37,442 nucleotides of DNA from Hypsibius dujardini (Eukaryota; Tardigrada; Eutardigrada; Parachela; Hypsibiidae), in the NCBI GenBank assembly GCA_001579985.1, contig LRSR01008846.1, forward strand, positions 1 to 37,442. The letters run 5' to 3'. Under the pieces are notes generated by a model, which saw only the letters and a list, made by a program, of their open reading frames with translations, was not told the DNA's origin and did not search any database. Made by a program: the position numbers and the translations under genes. This document shows, one piece after another, positions 1 to 9,158 of this stretch (its first letter is position 1; every line of letters starts with the position of its first letter).

Positions 1-52
1 GAGTTGTCCTTTTTTACTCGAATAAGTTTGAATTGAATACCTATTGAGTATT

Positions 53-256
53 AGGCAAAGTCTGTATTTCGGCTCACTCATGGATTTCTCATTGATAGCA
101 GGTGTTGATTGTTTGATTTTTAGAAGTGTTATAGTATACTAGGATATAGTACAGCAAATCAAATAATCAAGCACCAGCCATGAAAGAGAAACCCATGAGT
201 GAGGCGATTTATCGACCAACTGGAGGGTGAGCCGAAATACAGACTTTGCCTCATAC
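53..256. repeat. Foldback (inverted) repeat at the left edge
   Basis: A 24-25 bp perfect inverted pair (AGGCAAAGTCTGTATTTCGG at 54 and its complement ending near 253) encloses a second, imperfect pair. The arm CTCACTCATGG near 75 matches its complement near 195, and similarity continues inward to about 125 and 145. The right arm carries roughly 24 extra bases between the outer and inner pairs. This has the form of a small foldback or MITE-type element of about 200 bp. No convincing target-site duplication is visible. It lies within or near the downstream intron of the minus-strand gene to its right. Confidence 0.7.
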
Positions 257-452
257 AGCTTATGTTTGACGTAAAATAACAACATGCCTGGGTATTCTAT
301 CCTGTCCCTTCATTTTCAGAGAGGGAAAAATCTAATTTTGAAAATTGAACTCCGGAAACAATACAAGTATGCTTCAAAACTGCTAATAGGATTTTCCCAG
401 AGACATTCTAAATTATAATGTAGCAATAAATTCGTCAGGAAACATTACTTAC

Positions 453-1227
453 GTATTGTAATACCGATGACAAGAAGCTTCGTGTCAGACATGAACAAGG
501 CCTTCATGCAGCGATCCAAATCATATAAATCTGTCTGAAGGCCGTGCAATATCACCACATTTTCCCTGATCGGGAACAATTCCCTTTCACGAAAAATAAC
601 ATTCCGTTCAATTCCGGGCGCGCAATTTATAGGTCCACAATCATAAGGAGGAACGTTCGTGATTTTGGATTCCATGCTGTAACCGCTTGTTTTGATCATT
701 TCTGCAATTTTCTCTTCCACAGGCATGGTAGTTGTACTTGTAAATCTGTAAATATTTGCTTGTAACAACAATGCAACAATTATTGAGGTTTTTATATTAT
801 GCCTTTTTTGAGTCGAGAAAACTGTTATCCTAATCAAGGACTCGGGTCTTACGGATTTCACATACCTTATGGAATGCAATGATAATTTTTGATCGCTATC
901 ACCCATCTGGGCACCCATTAGAACAGTTGATGTGATGGACTTAATGTCTCCATTAGCGACGGAGTTAATAAATTTGATGATCCATTTCCATGACTCATCC
1001 CTGCCAGATACAATCGGATAAGCTGAAGTGCCAAACAGAAACGATGTGGGTTGCCGTATGCTAATTCGGTCTGCTAAGCGGTGGTTTAGTAACTTAGTTT
1101 TTGTTGATTTCAGTATGTTCCATGATAGCAAAATTAGGAGGATGAGAAATATTATGGACCGGAAAAGCCTCCATCGATTAAATAACATTGCCATCTTCAC
1201 TTCATTAAGTTTAAACTTAAGTAACAT
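453..1227 (-). CDS. Type II membrane protein, first exon, function unknown (partial)
   Basis: This is an open exon of 258 codons on the minus strand, starting at ATG 1227, with further in-frame ATGs at codons 12 and 14. A basic N-terminus is followed by a strong hydrophobic segment at about residues 22-38, then a lumenal or extracellular body. The body contains a short cysteine pair (YDCGPINC) and a C-terminal stretch with alternating hydrophobic residues (ENVVILHG, KLLVIGI). The reading frame runs into a stop at 445, but a good donor, C|GTAAGT, sits at 453/452 and would end the exon in phase 1. The rest of the gene should therefore lie to the left, possibly beyond the window. I do not recognise the family. 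The last 30 residues faintly recall a methyltransferase beta-strand region, but that is too weak to name. The anchor topology matches the other genes in the window. Confidence 0.7.
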
Positions 1228-2104
1228 CCGCTTCGATATTTGGTCTGCTGCTCAATTAAAAGTTTAAGTGTGTATGTAAATGAGCTGCAAATAATTCAGC
1301 AAATGAGCTCCACCACGATCACTGGGTACGATCAATTGTTTGCTAGGGCATAAAACGCAATTTGCTCTGCTACTGTTCGAGCAAGTTTCTACCGATCAGA
1401 TTTTGTGGCGACGCAAAAGTAGTGATGCAATTATTTTCACTTAAAGTTGGAGCTAGTAAATAATTGCCCGATCGATAGTCACTAAATTTTCACTTGCTTG
1501 TACTAAAAAGTGCGTTCGTCTCGTTTGTTATGTGGAAACAAAAAATTTGTTGATGAACGGGGTTGAATAAGCCAAAGGTAAGGTTGCAAGGGAAGATAAG
1601 CGAAATTCGAAAATTTGCTGATTGCTCCTGGCTGATATGGCAAGCTGAGATGTCAGCAATCAGAAAATGCGATTGGACCAATCACAACTGTTGCTTTTGA
1701 CACTATCGGTTCAATATTTGAACTCCTCCCTGTTATTTTGTTTATTACCTTTCTTGACTGCCTTTTCACAGCTTTTACACACACTCTCTAATGATCCATG
1801 AGGTATGTCGTTATTTGTATGTACGTGTTGTGTATTACGCAATTATACGTTGACTGGCCGTTTCATCAAAAGAGTGTGGCTATTCTCAGCATTTAAAAAA
1901 AATTGTTTTGGTTTGATACTTTTGTTTTAAAAAGTCTCTGAATTGAACAGTAATGGAGATTTTCCCTTCCGAGGCAAGAATTGTTTTCCAGAAAGAGCTA
2001 CCTACTTATCATGATTTTTCATTGTGGTCATTGTGGTTTGTGGTATGGTAGAAATTACATGATCGGTTTCAGAAAAGAACAAGGAAGAACAGGAATTCCC
2101 CAGT
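1228..2104. other. Intergenic stretch, no gene seen
   Basis: AT-rich sequence upstream of the minus-strand gene. The short ORF at 1490-1681 (minus) has no recognisable composition or family. The stretch may hold the promoter of the gene that starts at 1227, but no specific element can be named. Confidence 0.5.
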
Positions 2105-2531
2105 CAGTTTGTGCTGTGAGCGGGAACTTGAATGATTGAAAGCTCATTATTTTTCTTGATTTTCACTGTAGGAAGTTTTGATTTTTAGAAACAAATTTAA
2201 AACAATTAGTTTGGCACTGTTCCATGCCAAATTTAATTTGGAGTCGATAAGCATGAGCTGAATATTTTCAGAATGTTAGGGGGCGGAGCAGTAGCCCGGC
2301 TCTCGAAGGCTACGCTCAAGTTTTTTGTCCTTCGCTATAAAAACACGCAACTCCGCTTCCTGACAACTGTAAAATATTCATCTGATGCTAAGCCACTCCA
2401 AATTAAATTCAGCATGGGACAGTGTATAAAGATCTGCTTCAGATCTATTTCTATAAATCGACAATTTTTACAGTGAAAATCAAGGAAAATGCGCTTTTAA
2501 CCAATCAATCACCTGCTCATAACATAAACTG
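2105..2531. mobile_element. Foldback MITE-like element, copy 1
   Basis: Two arms of roughly 170 bp are inverted relative to each other around a short GC-rich centre near 2280-2360. The outer ends read CAGTTTGTGCTGTGAGC (left) and the complement of CAGTTTATGTTATGAGC (right). Inside them, TTGATTTTCACTGTA near 2157 pairs with its complement near 2470-2485, and CCAAATTTAATTTGGAGT near 2228 pairs with ACTCCAAATTAAATT near 2395. Identity between arms looks like 70-80%, so the element is old. No transposase is encoded. A related copy is at 33624 in an intron of the second LysM gene. A clean target-site duplication could not be read. Confidence 0.7.
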
Positions 2532-2999
2532 GTGTAAAAGTTTGATGGTCATTATATAAAACGGTAAGTAATTGTTTTGAAATTCAAAGCATTTCCACGG
2601 CAAATGGTTTGACTGAATAACGACACAAAAAATTTACCAGACGTAACTTTTTGCGAATCATATGGCCCGTGTGCTGAAGAAAAAAAACTTCACTATCTTG
2701 AAATCCTTCGGACTTTGTATCCCTTGAAGCGTTGATCTATTTCCGCATTCACAGTACTGCTGAACTTGCGCACGATGGCATCATTTGTTTCAGGACCAAA
2801 GGAAATGAATATGCAATTACCACTCTTCGTTTCCTGTTGAAAAAATCTCTGAAAATGTTATGGAATGCGTTTTAAAAAAGAACACAAATCTGCACACTGT
2901 TAAATCTCTGAGATGTGATGGGAGTGGTGTTTCATGCTAGGAACACCATTTAAAAGGATTGGTACTATGTCACGATAATTATGATCATGATGATCATAA
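2532..2999. other. Intergenic stretch, no gene seen
   Basis: No supported coding region, RNA or repeat is visible between the foldback element and the PAN-like fragment. Confidence 0.4.
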
Positions 3000-3351
3000 C
3001 TAACTCCCGCACACAGATGGGTGACAGCCATTTTTAGCAGTAAGCCCTTGACTGCCACGACCGGTAAAGAATTTGCACACGTTACCATTGCAGTCTTGCT
3101 CCCGAATGTGATCAGTGTTAAGCTTCAAAAAGCATCTGCCGTTGCCGTTGTTAATGTTATATGCGTAATGTGTGCATTTCCCACATTCTGAGAAGCGAGA
3201 GCGCAATCCTCACCTCGGGTATCCACAAATCCGATAACAAAAAAACCCCCACGAAATTACAGTTCTCATCCCACCGCACTTTATTCGGTTCTCCAACTCG
3301 CCACAGTCTCGCCGAACTAAGTAATGGAGCAACACAGCACAGTTGCCACAA
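3000..3351 (-). pseudogene. PAN/apple-like domain fragment, frameshifted
   Basis: Three minus-strand frames together give one PAN-like pattern. Near 3290-3270 the frame reads VRWDENCNF, a motif seen at the start of apple/PAN domains. After a run of T residues (3239-3246 on the plus strand) the pattern moves to another frame (VDTRGEDCALASQ). It then moves to a third frame reading CTHYAYNINNGNGRCFLK, the typical core C-T-H-Y-x-Y-N ... C-x-L-K, and ends CGS-stop at 3000. PAN domains are disulphide-bonded extracellular modules that bind proteins or glycans. Two frame changes within 100 bp suggest a pseudogene, sequencing errors in homopolymers, or unannotated micro-introns. No start codon or signal peptide can be assigned. 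The family call rests on motif pattern only. Confidence 0.5.
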
Positions 3352-3936
3352 GGATAGCCTTGAGCACCATCGCGGCAGCCTTGTTTCAAAACAATTAATG
3401 ACGTTAAAATAATTGGCTTTGTTCCATAATTCATAGAACTACCGTGGGGAACATATTTTTGACATATATTCATCATTCCACTAGAATTCTGTGACCCTGA
3501 GAAGTAGCGCAAAAGGGCAACGGATTCCATATACACTACGAAGTTTTACTAGGACAGCGTTCAGCCTTGGCCTTACCATTCCGTCTTGACTGACCCCATA
3601 GGTTCGGTAAAGCAAAACTTGACCCTTTCCATTTCGCGGCTTGACTTATCCTCTTTATGTCCTAATTTACTTAATGGGTTATGCTCACAAGTGTTCCATA
3701 ACTTTGAATGAGTTCAATCTGAAAATGGGAAAGAAAATTGCGGACGGCGTGCTACTTTCCTCATTGTTTCACATTGGTGACAGATGCGGATAACTCGCAT
3801 TCGCACAAAAAAAGTTTCAAATGCTTGCAGAGATTCTTGCTGTAGCCACAAATTCCGATCATCTTTTCGCAACATGGAACTTAAAAATGGCTCTTTTCAC
3901 CACGCTTTTCGCTCGTTGCAGCAGTAACTGCACTGG
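3352..3936. other. Intergenic flank of the LTR element
   Basis: Minus-strand ORF 3210-3536 overlaps the PAN-like fragment but is otherwise featureless. Nothing else is supportable up to the LTR boundary at 3937. Confidence 0.4.
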
Positions 3937-4253
3937 TGTTAGGTCTACTAACAGGAAGTTGGATAGGTGACAAGTTTATTAGACTGAATGTAGGGATAGG
4001 TAGAGAAGAAAACTTGAAGAAAGAAAAGAGGAAGTACAACTGCCTCTAAAACTAATAAAACATATGATTATATAGTAAAGTGTTAACTATAGAATTGATA
4101 GTAAATAGGACAAACATCACAATTACATACAAGTAAATAGCTGTAGCAGCAGAATAGGGTTAACAAGGTAAATAGACTCACTACCTAAGCAAGGTACTTG
4201 TGAATTAAAGAGCTATAATGATTGGGTATGAGGACTTGTTGGGCGTGGCCCAA
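3937..4253 (-). repeat. 3' LTR of the retroelement
   Basis: On the minus strand the repeat would start TGTTGGGC (complement at 4246-4253) and end CCTAACA (complement at 3937-3943). This gives short inverted ends of the TG...CA type. The first 260 bases on the plus-strand side match the copy at 13447 (shared blocks include ACAAGTTTATTAGACTGAATG-like sequence and GAAGTACAACTGCCTCT). The last 50 bases, 4200-4253, do not match the other copy. The adjacent minus-strand sequence GGTGGAGGGCAG is a plausible polypurine tract. A 3-bp-spaced palindrome, TGTTGGGC-GCCCAACA, marks the outer end. Confidence 0.65.
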
Positions 4254-4918
4254 CAACTGCCCTCCACCGGAAAAACACCGACCGCGCGTGATTGCACTCT
4301 ACATCTTTTTCTGCGGTGCCGGGTTTTTTCGTGGGCGACGCGTAGGCCTCCGATAAGGGCCCCAACGGTAAAGTTGAGTGGTCCTTGAGCGCCGGTTGGA
4401 GTGGTTGTCGGTGCACTAGTAGGCGGCCCGACAATCATCTGAAACGTCGCGCCGTCTACCTGGCCCACCAAATTACTAAATGCGGCTCGCGTTGCTTGGT
4501 ACAATACAGCAAACGCGTCGTCGCTCATCGTTAGTCCGGGCGGCAAAAGACGCTGAACTTTGCGTCGGAATCGCGCCTCTTTTCCCTCCGATATTAAGGA
4601 CCCCGGAAACAATATTGTGGAGGTTTCCGAATGGCTTCCCATTGCGTCGTTCCCGTCCGGTGCGATCAAGTTCAGCGGGTCGATAAACTCTGCCGCGACG
4701 ACATTGCCGTGTCGAGCCGCAGTAGGATTATTTAAACTGAAATCAGAATCGCTTACCGAAATCTGTTGGAGAGGCGACCCCACCAAAGTTAGACTGGTCT
4801 GGGTCGTCGCAGTGCTGTCCACCGGCGGACCTGGTGATGCCAAAATGTGTCCCCTGTTGTCGTTCGTTCCGTGACGACAGCGTGGCATACCGTTGAAAAA
4901 AAAAGAAAAGTCTCTCAA
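4205..4918 (-). CDS. Unknown ORF at the 3' end of the retroelement
   Basis: This minus-strand ORF of 237 codons runs into the LTR at 4253. The second methionine (GMPRCRHG) is an alternative start. The middle has an ordered stretch around residues 110-150 (FRRKVQRLLPPG, AVLYQATRAAFSNLVG) followed by a Pro/Thr-rich linker. The C-terminus is basic (HRRKRCR). Composition is more coding-like than the flanks, and GC content is higher than in the host genes. I recognise no family. It could be an accessory gene of the retroelement, a remnant of a displaced retroviral gene, or a chance ORF. Confidence 0.4.
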   Translation of the reverse strand: MRDFSFFFNGMPRCRHGTNDNRGHILASPGPPVDSTATTQTSLTLVGSPLQQISVSDSDFSLNNPTAARHGNVVAAEFIDPLNLIAPDGNDAMGSHSETSTILFPGSLISEGKEARFRRKVQRLLPPGLTMSDDAFAVLYQATRAAFSNLVGQVDGATFQMIVGPPTSAPTTTPTGAQGPLNFTVGALIGGLRVAHEKTRHRRKRCRVQSRAVGVFPVEGSCWATPNKSSYPIIIAL

Positions 4919-5584
4919 CTAACGATCGCCGGTATGCCGGTATTTCGCCTTTATAGTCCGCCGTTTCGGACGTGATCCTTTAGTGAGTGAACAAACTGCT
5001 GCTTGTGAAGTGTTGACTTGGACCGGTGGCCGGACGAGTGGACGTTGTTCGTGCAACCGTACTTGCCCGTTCGGACTTGTTGAGTCCGTCGTGTCTGTCC
5101 TTATTCACCCACTTGTTCTTCGGCGCTCACTAAGCTCGCCGCTCAAGTGGCATTTCGTCACAGTTGCGTGCGCTGCGTGCGCATCAGATTGTGATGTCCT
5201 AGCTTCGGGTGACGTAACACCCCCAGCAAACCTATATTTATCATAGAGTACTTCCGAGTTTGTGCCTTATAAAAGCACATGTGTTGAGAATGCGTTTTCA
5301 GTTCCGTTTTCCGGTCCGTCTGTCATTTTCTTCGACGGCCCATCCGTCATTCTTTCCTACGGTCCGTCCGTCGGTTTGTCTGCTATTCTCTTTGACGGTC
5401 CATCCGTCATTCTTCCCAATGGTCCGTCCGTCATTCTCTCGTCATCCCTCCGTCCGTCCGTCGGTCTATAGTTTGGCAATACTGCTGGGGTCAGCCATCA
5501 AATAGTACTCGATGCATTTAAGCATAAGGATAGGACCGTTGACTAAAGCTGGCGTTGAACAATAGTTTTGGTACGTCTTCTTAA
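4919..5584. other. Non-coding region inside the retroelement
   Basis: GC-rich sequence with a duplicated CGGTATGCCGG motif near 4930, followed by the minisatellite described separately. ORFs here are created by the repeats or are short. Confidence 0.4.
5300..5470 (+). repeat. GGTCCGTCCGTC minisatellite
   Basis: About six degenerate units of 24-27 bp, built from GGTCCGTCCGTCATTCT, run in tandem. In one plus-strand frame this reads as repeated GPSVIL blocks, but the reading frame has no recognisable protein context. Confidence 0.75.
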
Positions 5585-6372
5585 TCAGGTTTCGCGCAAC
5601 GGTAACACACCGTCAAAAATTGCGTTCGGTGACGGGCGTTGCAGGAGGTGCATCTCCTCAAAAGAATATGGCATTCTCTGCGTATCCATAATCCCGGGAC
5701 GAGTTGTAATCGTATTGGTTGCCTCTTGCTGTATTTCGAACCGTTCAGGTTTGTTTGGTCGTGTGTTTTCAGTATTGAATGGTTGATAGTTTTGTAGAGC
5801 GCGTTCCAATGCTGGTTTGTTCCGTGTGTCATTCATCATTGAGCGGAACCGCTCCGTATTTGAGAAGAACCACAGTGCGTCGCCAGAACTCTGTGAAGTC
5901 TGTCCGCGTCCCGGTCCGTCAGGACGCTTTGTCAAGCTTCCCTAATTATTCGCGGGCGTAAACATCCCATGGGCTGTTCCCATGTGTGTTTGAGTTGACG
6001 GTTGTAATGGAGGTTGTTTCGTTACCCGTCGGACGTTGAGTATTTCCAGTTCCTTGGTTTGTCCGTGTTCGCGTAATCCCTCCCACAGTCCGGAATTCCA
6101 ACACCCGACCCCTGGTGACGGCTACTGTTGGGTCCTCGTCGCGAAAAATGAATCGCCTATTCTCCATCCTGGAGCAAATCCCTTGGATCGACATAGCGAA
6201 CAAATAAACCGTGATGGCCGCTTTTAATGCTGAGTTCCCTTCGTGACGTGAGCTTGCGTTCCCACATGCGTTGTGCTCGTATCGCGTCCAGGACCTCTTC
6301 GGAGTCCAATGAAATGATGATTTTGGTGCTTTCATCCTGCTTCATAACGTGCAAAGTTGCTCGACAGTCCAT
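5585..6372 (-). pseudogene. Decayed retroelement ORF(s), function unknown
   Basis: Three partly overlapping minus-strand frames look like one coding region broken by frameshifts. 6372-6157 is compact and charged (KIIISLDSEEVLDAIRAQRM, SGHHGLFVRYVDPRDLL). 6335-5946 is Arg/Thr-rich after about residue 60. 5935-5585 is Gln/Arg/Asn-rich (NKPALERALQNYQPF). Each frame stops where another takes over. I recognise no domain. Position between the envelope-like gene and the 3' LTR suggests an accessory protein of the element, but this is inference. Confidence 0.4.
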
Positions 6373-6383
6373 TCAGGTCTGGA

Positions 6384-6956
6384 CTAACTTTCGGGAGAAG
6401 GGGAGTAGTTGCAGTAAAAATCGGAAATATTTTGAAAAGGCCAGGAGAAAAAATAGTATTCCATGCAAAGCGGAAGAACTTCAGCTGGTGCGCGGTGAAA
6501 ATCGAATGAGCATACTTGCTCGAATATTGCGAATATATATAGCTGTCCCAGTGTCTCAAAGTGCTTTAGAACTTCCAGAGGGCGTGGTATTTTCCGCAAT
6601 TGCTGACTTGTCACCACCGTTTTGTTGTGTAGCAGTTTTAACCGGTTTATCTGCTGATTCGACGGTTTTTTGCTCTTGAGTCGGTCGAACCATCCACTTA
6701 TCAGCTTTCTGAAAGGCAGTATTTCTTCCTCCAGGTTTATGTCGTAATTGCATTGCGGTGTAGAACCAGTCCGCCATTCTTTTGCAATGCTTTTTGTCTG
6801 CTTCCGTCGCACTTTTTCCAGATTATCCACCAACTGATTTACTACTGCATTCCAAGGGATTCTGTTGCTGTTAGTCATTTTATCATTAGAATTCCCCTGT
6901 GGCGTTACGGTGCTTTCTTCCTTCCGATCCGCTCGGGTCCTCCTCGTAATTGGCAT
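6384..6956 (-). CDS. Unknown ORF of the retroelement
   Basis: A minus-strand ORF of 190 codons from ATG 6956. The N-terminal 25 residues are Arg/Lys/Thr-rich (MPITRRTRADRKEESTV). The next part is probably helical and charged (WNAVVNQLVDNLEKVRRKQT; FRKLISGWFDRLKSKKPS), which could form a coiled coil. The last 60 residues are Phe/Tyr-rich and less convincing. An overlapping frame (6777-6556) has similarly biased composition, so a frameshift inside is possible. No family is recognised. Confidence 0.35.
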   Translation of the reverse strand: MPITRRTRADRKEESTVTPQGNSNDKMTNSNRIPWNAVVNQLVDNLEKVRRKQTKSIAKEWRTGSTPQCNYDINLEEEILPFRKLISGWFDRLKSKKPSNQQINRLKLLHNKTVVTSQQLRKIPRPLEVLKHFETLGQLYIFAIFEQVCSFDFHRAPAEVLPLCMEYYFFSWPFQNISDFYCNYSPSPES

Positions 6957-8868
6957 CCCTGTGCTGTCTCCCCTCAGGACGCATGGGGGCGGTGCGTAAT
7001 TTTATGTACAGGTGCATGATTGACTTGCGTAATTATATTGACTTTGAACAGAGTGTAAATATACTTGACTTTGCGCCGTCTCAGCTGATCCAACTGAACT
7101 AAGAGAGTTAGTGTAGTTAGCGCCAAAACGTTGGATTTCTCTCTCAGTTCCGCCAAAATTCAAGGGATGATGTATAACCCGTATGGATGTTCTGTCGTCA
7201 TATCTTTGACCTCCATACCTGTTAGAAGCACCTCTTCCGGTTTGGTGTGGCTTCGTTTGCCGTTCTCCAAAGCTGGCAGCCGGAGCCGTGGTACTCCGTT
7301 TTAAACGCTGTAGATGGCTCTTGTGTCGGGTTCTTTTTTGTTTGGTTTGCGACGCATCGGACAAATGGCCGCCAGTATCCGATTTGGTCCACAAATTTTA
7401 CACATAATGAGAATGCTCAACGCGCATCCCACAAAAAATACGACTGAAATGAAAGACGTTCTCCATCCAGTGAACACTTTTTCTATTCCCCCAATAACGT
7501 CTGGTACATTGATCTTTTGAGCCACGTTTTTGTTTGTTCCCCGTAGAGCTTCAGACATAGGAAGATTGACCAAACGTCTGCATGACGGCTGACAACTCTC
7601 CAAACAAATCTAGGAAGCTGTTATCACTTTTCTCGTGAAAGTTGTCGATCCCTTCCGCAGTTCGATCTTCCGTGATGTCGAATGTGGCCACAAGATGATC
7701 ATGGGAGACTTGAATCGTTTCTCGTGCCTCTCTCCAGTCTTGTCGTTAGCTGTCGTATTCAAATGTTTTTTCCCCATATTGTGTAAAATGTCCGTCATGT
7801 AAGCATGGAATGAATTTACGGGTTATGGTGTATCCGTCCAGACTGAGAGATCCATTTCCCACCGTCGGTTCCATTCCGCACTCCGTTCGTTGCTCCGACC
7901 GTAACGTTCACTGCCTCGCACTGATATACAAGAGCCATTGCTCCATGTGCGACCAAGCTGTGACACCGCGTGGACGGGCCTTCCGCCCCCAAATTGGGTT
8001 GTATTTCCCCCACTTCGACTCGTATTGCTTGGCGCTTTGCCGCTTCCACTGCCAATTCTGATGGTGAAAGTATTTCGATGAATTGTGGTCTCTCCACTTG
8101 TCGTTCTTCTACACTTCGTTTGTACCGTTGGGCTTCTGACAGTTCGTTCTCGATCACCGTCGTGTTTTTCACGGCTAAACTGAGCAGTTCGTCACTGAAT
8201 CCGCCCCGCACGTGCCATACTTTCGTTGTGAAGTTGCAATCAATGTCCGCGGGCTGGGCGTTTAGTATGAAGTCCACCTGTCGTTCCGGGTTGCGTACTC
8301 TGAGTCGTTTGTTCTCCAGATCGTACAGGTAACCATCGTTTTCCGTAATCGATTCGTAGTCGCACGGCTTTTTCTAATCGCTGGCATCTGTCTGCCAGAT
8401 AAACGTCATTCCGCCCTTGGAGGCATGTCCTACTTCTTACTTTGTCCCCAGAGCGCCAGCAATACCAATGATGTCTCCTCCTGTCTCCTGCTGAGAGAGT
8501 TTTGTGGGTTCAACGAAACAGTTGATTGTTGTCGTTGTGGTGGTTGTTAACCAGCTGCTGACTGCTTCTGGCTGTTCCGTAAAAGCAAACGCATTTGTTC
8601 CTGGCATTCTGCGCATTTGATTAGAAAAACAGTTCAGCGATTGATACATTCTTTGACACTCATCGGGGTTCAGGTCTCGGAAAGAGTTGGAAGGAACCGA
8701 GTCCGTGCTTTCCCCAAAAAAAGTTTGTCACCGTGATGGACTGCACAGTGGCCTTGCACAGTGTAGCCGGAAAAAATACAGACGCCTTCTTTATGACGAA
8801 AACTTCGTAGGTGACTTTTCGAGGGGACGGTTTGTCTGCCACTTTTTCGCACTGAGTGTACTTGTTGA

Positions 8869-9045
8869 CAAGGGGCTCCCCCCACTCTGTGACCCAAAAT
8901 CTCTTACTTCTACTGCATTTCAAAAATGCGTAAAAATGTGCTCTTGCTCTCTCCGTTGAGAAAAGTTCTCCGTTTCCAAAACTTGTATTTTTAAAGAATA
9001 AAAAACTCTTCAGAGGTGGTATATAGAGGGCGCTATACGTGTTAC
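8869..9045 (+). repeat. Left terminal inverted repeat of the DNA transposon
   Basis: This 177-bp arm matches the complement of 11238-11414 almost perfectly. The visible differences are near 8960-9045 (a C/T in the AGTTCTCC block, small changes in the A-run, and GTATAT against GCACAT). Confidence 0.9.
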
Positions 9046-9158
9046 CATCTGCCGTTTAGACTGATTGATGTATTTGGAGGAAAGCAAAAACGTTTGAAAT
9101 TATGCATGCAAAGAATCCCTGTGACATTGTCGATTGATTAATTGATTTTGCAATAAGT

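Noticed and set aside
2273-2476. Plus-strand ORF of 67 codons
   Set aside because: It lies inside the foldback element at 2105-2531 and reads through its arm.
5260-5505. Plus-strand ORFs with GPSVIL repeats
   Set aside because: Generated by the GGTCCGTCC minisatellite; no start context or domain.
7816-8332. Plus-strand ORFs opposite the envelope-like region
   Set aside because: Shadow frames; the minus strand has glycosylation sequons and fits the gene order.
7301-8660. Assignment of the envelope-like gene to a known fusion-protein class (errantivirus F, phlebovirus or chuvirus type)
   Set aside because: The pieces are too decayed and no class-specific motif could be read with confidence.
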